Of a stretch of 33,720 nt of DNA, positions 33,401 through 33,720 are shown in pieces. Both the position numbers and the translations under genes were made by a program. Within the stretch, counting starts at the first letter, position 1. Each line of letters begins with the position of its first letter. This DNA comes from Prevotella sp. (GTDB taxonomy: Bacteria > Bacteroidota > Bacteroidia > Bacteroidales > Bacteroidaceae): NCBI GenBank assembly GCA_018385335.1, contig JAHAZN010000072.1, positions 1 to 33,720 on the forward strand, given 5' to 3'. Below the pieces are notes generated by a model. That model was not told where the DNA came from. It saw nothing but the letters and a program-made list of their open reading frames with translations, and searched no databases.

Positions 33401-33718
33401 ATAAACCTCGCCGAGCTGGAGACGACTGAAATAGGCAGTGGCCTTATTGTGTCCCACATAGGTGGCTTCAACGTGATAGGGGCCTCCAGTGCGAAGTCCT
33501 TCAAAACGATAGGCACCCTTCTGATTGGCGATTGTGGAATAACGTGTGCCCGAAGGGGTGTGGATAGCGGTAATCACTGCACCCGGCAACACGCCCTCGC
33601 TATCAGTAGCTGTTCCGGCGATACTTGATGTTGTTGACTGTGCCATCACGGCAGTAGGAATAGTTGACATGAATGCCACTAACAAAATAAACAGGGCTTT
33701 TCGAAGTGGTAGTTTAGA
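30419..33718 (-). CDS. Oar-like TonB-dependent outer membrane receptor (5' end outside window)
   Basis: This is a large beta-barrel receptor. The frame stays open to the right edge, where SKLPLRKALFILLVAF is clearly the middle of a signal peptide ending TAVMA-Q. The start codon therefore lies outside, and an internal TTG at 33685 should not be used. The mature part begins with a carboxypeptidase-regulatory-like domain (STTSSIAGTATDSEGVLPGA to HVEATYVGHNK). A plug follows (GNELTEVVVKGKNTRKVKTG, RDQGMNNYSIDGANFNFNMG, EEVQIVTSAFDVKNSNFMGA, NMVTKKGTNTFRG), in the pattern of Oar-type receptors, then about 800 residues of barrel strands ending in QMQVGVKYLFN with a terminal aromatic/Asn. No SusD-like partner follows; a sensor kinase gene does. 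Likely cargo is peptide or another large nutrient, which is inference. Confidence 0.92.
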   Translation of the reverse strand, partial: SKLPLRKALFILLVAFMSTIPTAVMAQSTTSSIAGTATDSEGVLPGAVITAIHTPSGTRYSTIANQKGAYRFEGLRTGGPYHVEATYVGHNKATAYFSRLQLGEVYECHLHLADGNELTEVVVKGKNTRKVKTGGSEHIMADEIENTPAVERWIDDITRLSPYFMGNAFGGRDQGMNNYSIDGANFNFNMGLDRGRLPADNRPISIDALEEVQIVTSAFDVKNSNFMGASVNMVTKKGTNTFRGTAYTFFKNEYLRGNEVGGEFLGKREREQRNIYGITLGGPILKDKLFFFVNGEYEHSPYPIYKWNLSADGKADASKLISRVTDADMAAFAGVLKNKYGWDPGSWNDFSGNNDTYRLLARLDWNISDKHHAMLRYNFTGKTKDNPASGGGLVNTPVSAYSQTFRGSTWQRKDNVHSLTLEVNSMLPKQIHNTLRASFTFNDANNRESEAAFPTIEIQKEDEGGVSRPFMNAGYDQHAWNNGIKERVWNVEDYATMLVGNHFLTTGMAFERITSYNCYMRYGAGYYRYKTFDDFVNGAQPIAFAMTYSLTGEKEAKAEVGYNRFSFYTQDEWRVNNRLRLLLGLRFDLPNYTNHRYENPAVKELADKYGEHLNTGEWPKARLLFSPRVGFNYDLTEDGSLRLRGGSGIFTGRFPLVYLSKMQEGSGMLQTTVQDTGNNGILAHLTGGVRTPEQVLAMVAASGDDALKSKFPTQPGAKNNLVTIDRNFKMPQVWKSTLAADYKLPLPFDAELTLEGTFAKDINAITAYDANINKEKVEAKRFGGNDNRFFYPGAADKRIEKNNGYAYVVTNTSKGYSANLMAQLKMTPVKDLNLMAAYTYTVSKTLNSAPSNQVEGWDCKNQASVNGFNYLETSNARYIASPHRVIASASYRFTDTRDRISTFVSLFYEGRRMGSYTYVYLDDMNNDGVKGNDLLYVPATKDELLFKEFTAAGHTYTVDEQRDAFWAFVNQDDYLKDRKGKYAEPFAAFNPWCHRFDLRLMWEFKMMTGKQKNRLQLSFDILNVGNLLNNNWGVQKMAKDGTATQPLKRVGVNENNVPIYQMTTYTENGQTKLIDRTFDRYFNASNCWQMQVGVKYLFN

Positions 33719-33720
33719 CA

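Noticed and set aside
32822..33628. 268-codon plus-strand frame opposite the TonB receptor
   Set aside because: The receptor frame carries the plug and regulatory-domain motifs here. The opposite product is low in motif content and has no start signals.

Overview
The window looks like a chromosomal segment of a Bacteroidales bacterium, most likely Prevotella or a close relative. The basis is: repeated matches to the Bacteroidetes promoter TTTG-N19/20-TAnnTTTG; a type III glutamine synthetase; lysine synthesis through DapL; a biosynthetic SpeA; an Oar-like TonB-dependent receptor; DUF4252 and DUF6055 proteins; and a topoisomerase I with C-terminal GRFGP-type repeats. No phage, CRISPR array, insertion sequence or rRNA is visible. 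Species assignment is inference.

Layout. 1-380: a broken potassium/proton antiporter fragment, four helically phased GGT(C/T)AC hexamers, a terminator and a tRNA with anticodon CAT (minus strand); together these look like the scar of an integration or deletion. 542-5015 (+): a calcium-type P-type ATPase, ribF, a 14-bp tandem repeat tract, and a CPBP membrane protease. 5025-6638 (+): an ECF sigma factor with a recognisable ECF-type promoter, a one-TM probable anti-sigma protein and a secreted DUF4252 protein, closed by a strong terminator. 12445-6815 (-): topA-aroK-speA-argB in tight order. 12539-14969: a divergent pair of secreted esterases (sialate O-acetylesterase-like and alpha/beta hydrolase). 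17077-14981 (-): a small secreted protein with a T9SS-like tail and a secreted DUF6055 HEIGH metalloprotease.

17343-26632 is a nitrogen assimilation block. On the minus strand run dapF, dapL, a TorF-like outer membrane porin and GSIII (glnN). On the plus strand, from a shared 328-bp AT-rich divergent region, run glnK, amt, asnB and a possible 61-aa protein. Ammonium would cross the outer membrane (possibly through the porin), enter by Amt under PII control, be fixed by GSIII, and flow to asparagine and to diaminopimelate/lysine. Several hairpins between these genes suggest segmental expression control.

26692-33720 (-): trpS, a membrane histidine kinase with a periplasmic substrate-binding-like domain and a PAS domain, and upstream of it an Oar-like TonB-dependent receptor whose start lies beyond the right edge.

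I found no clearly new defence or mobile system. The least explained items are the ECF sigma/anti-sigma/DUF4252 operon, the 14-bp repeat tract entering the leader of the CPBP gene, the PII protein with a shortened T-loop, and the phased hexamers next to the tRNA.
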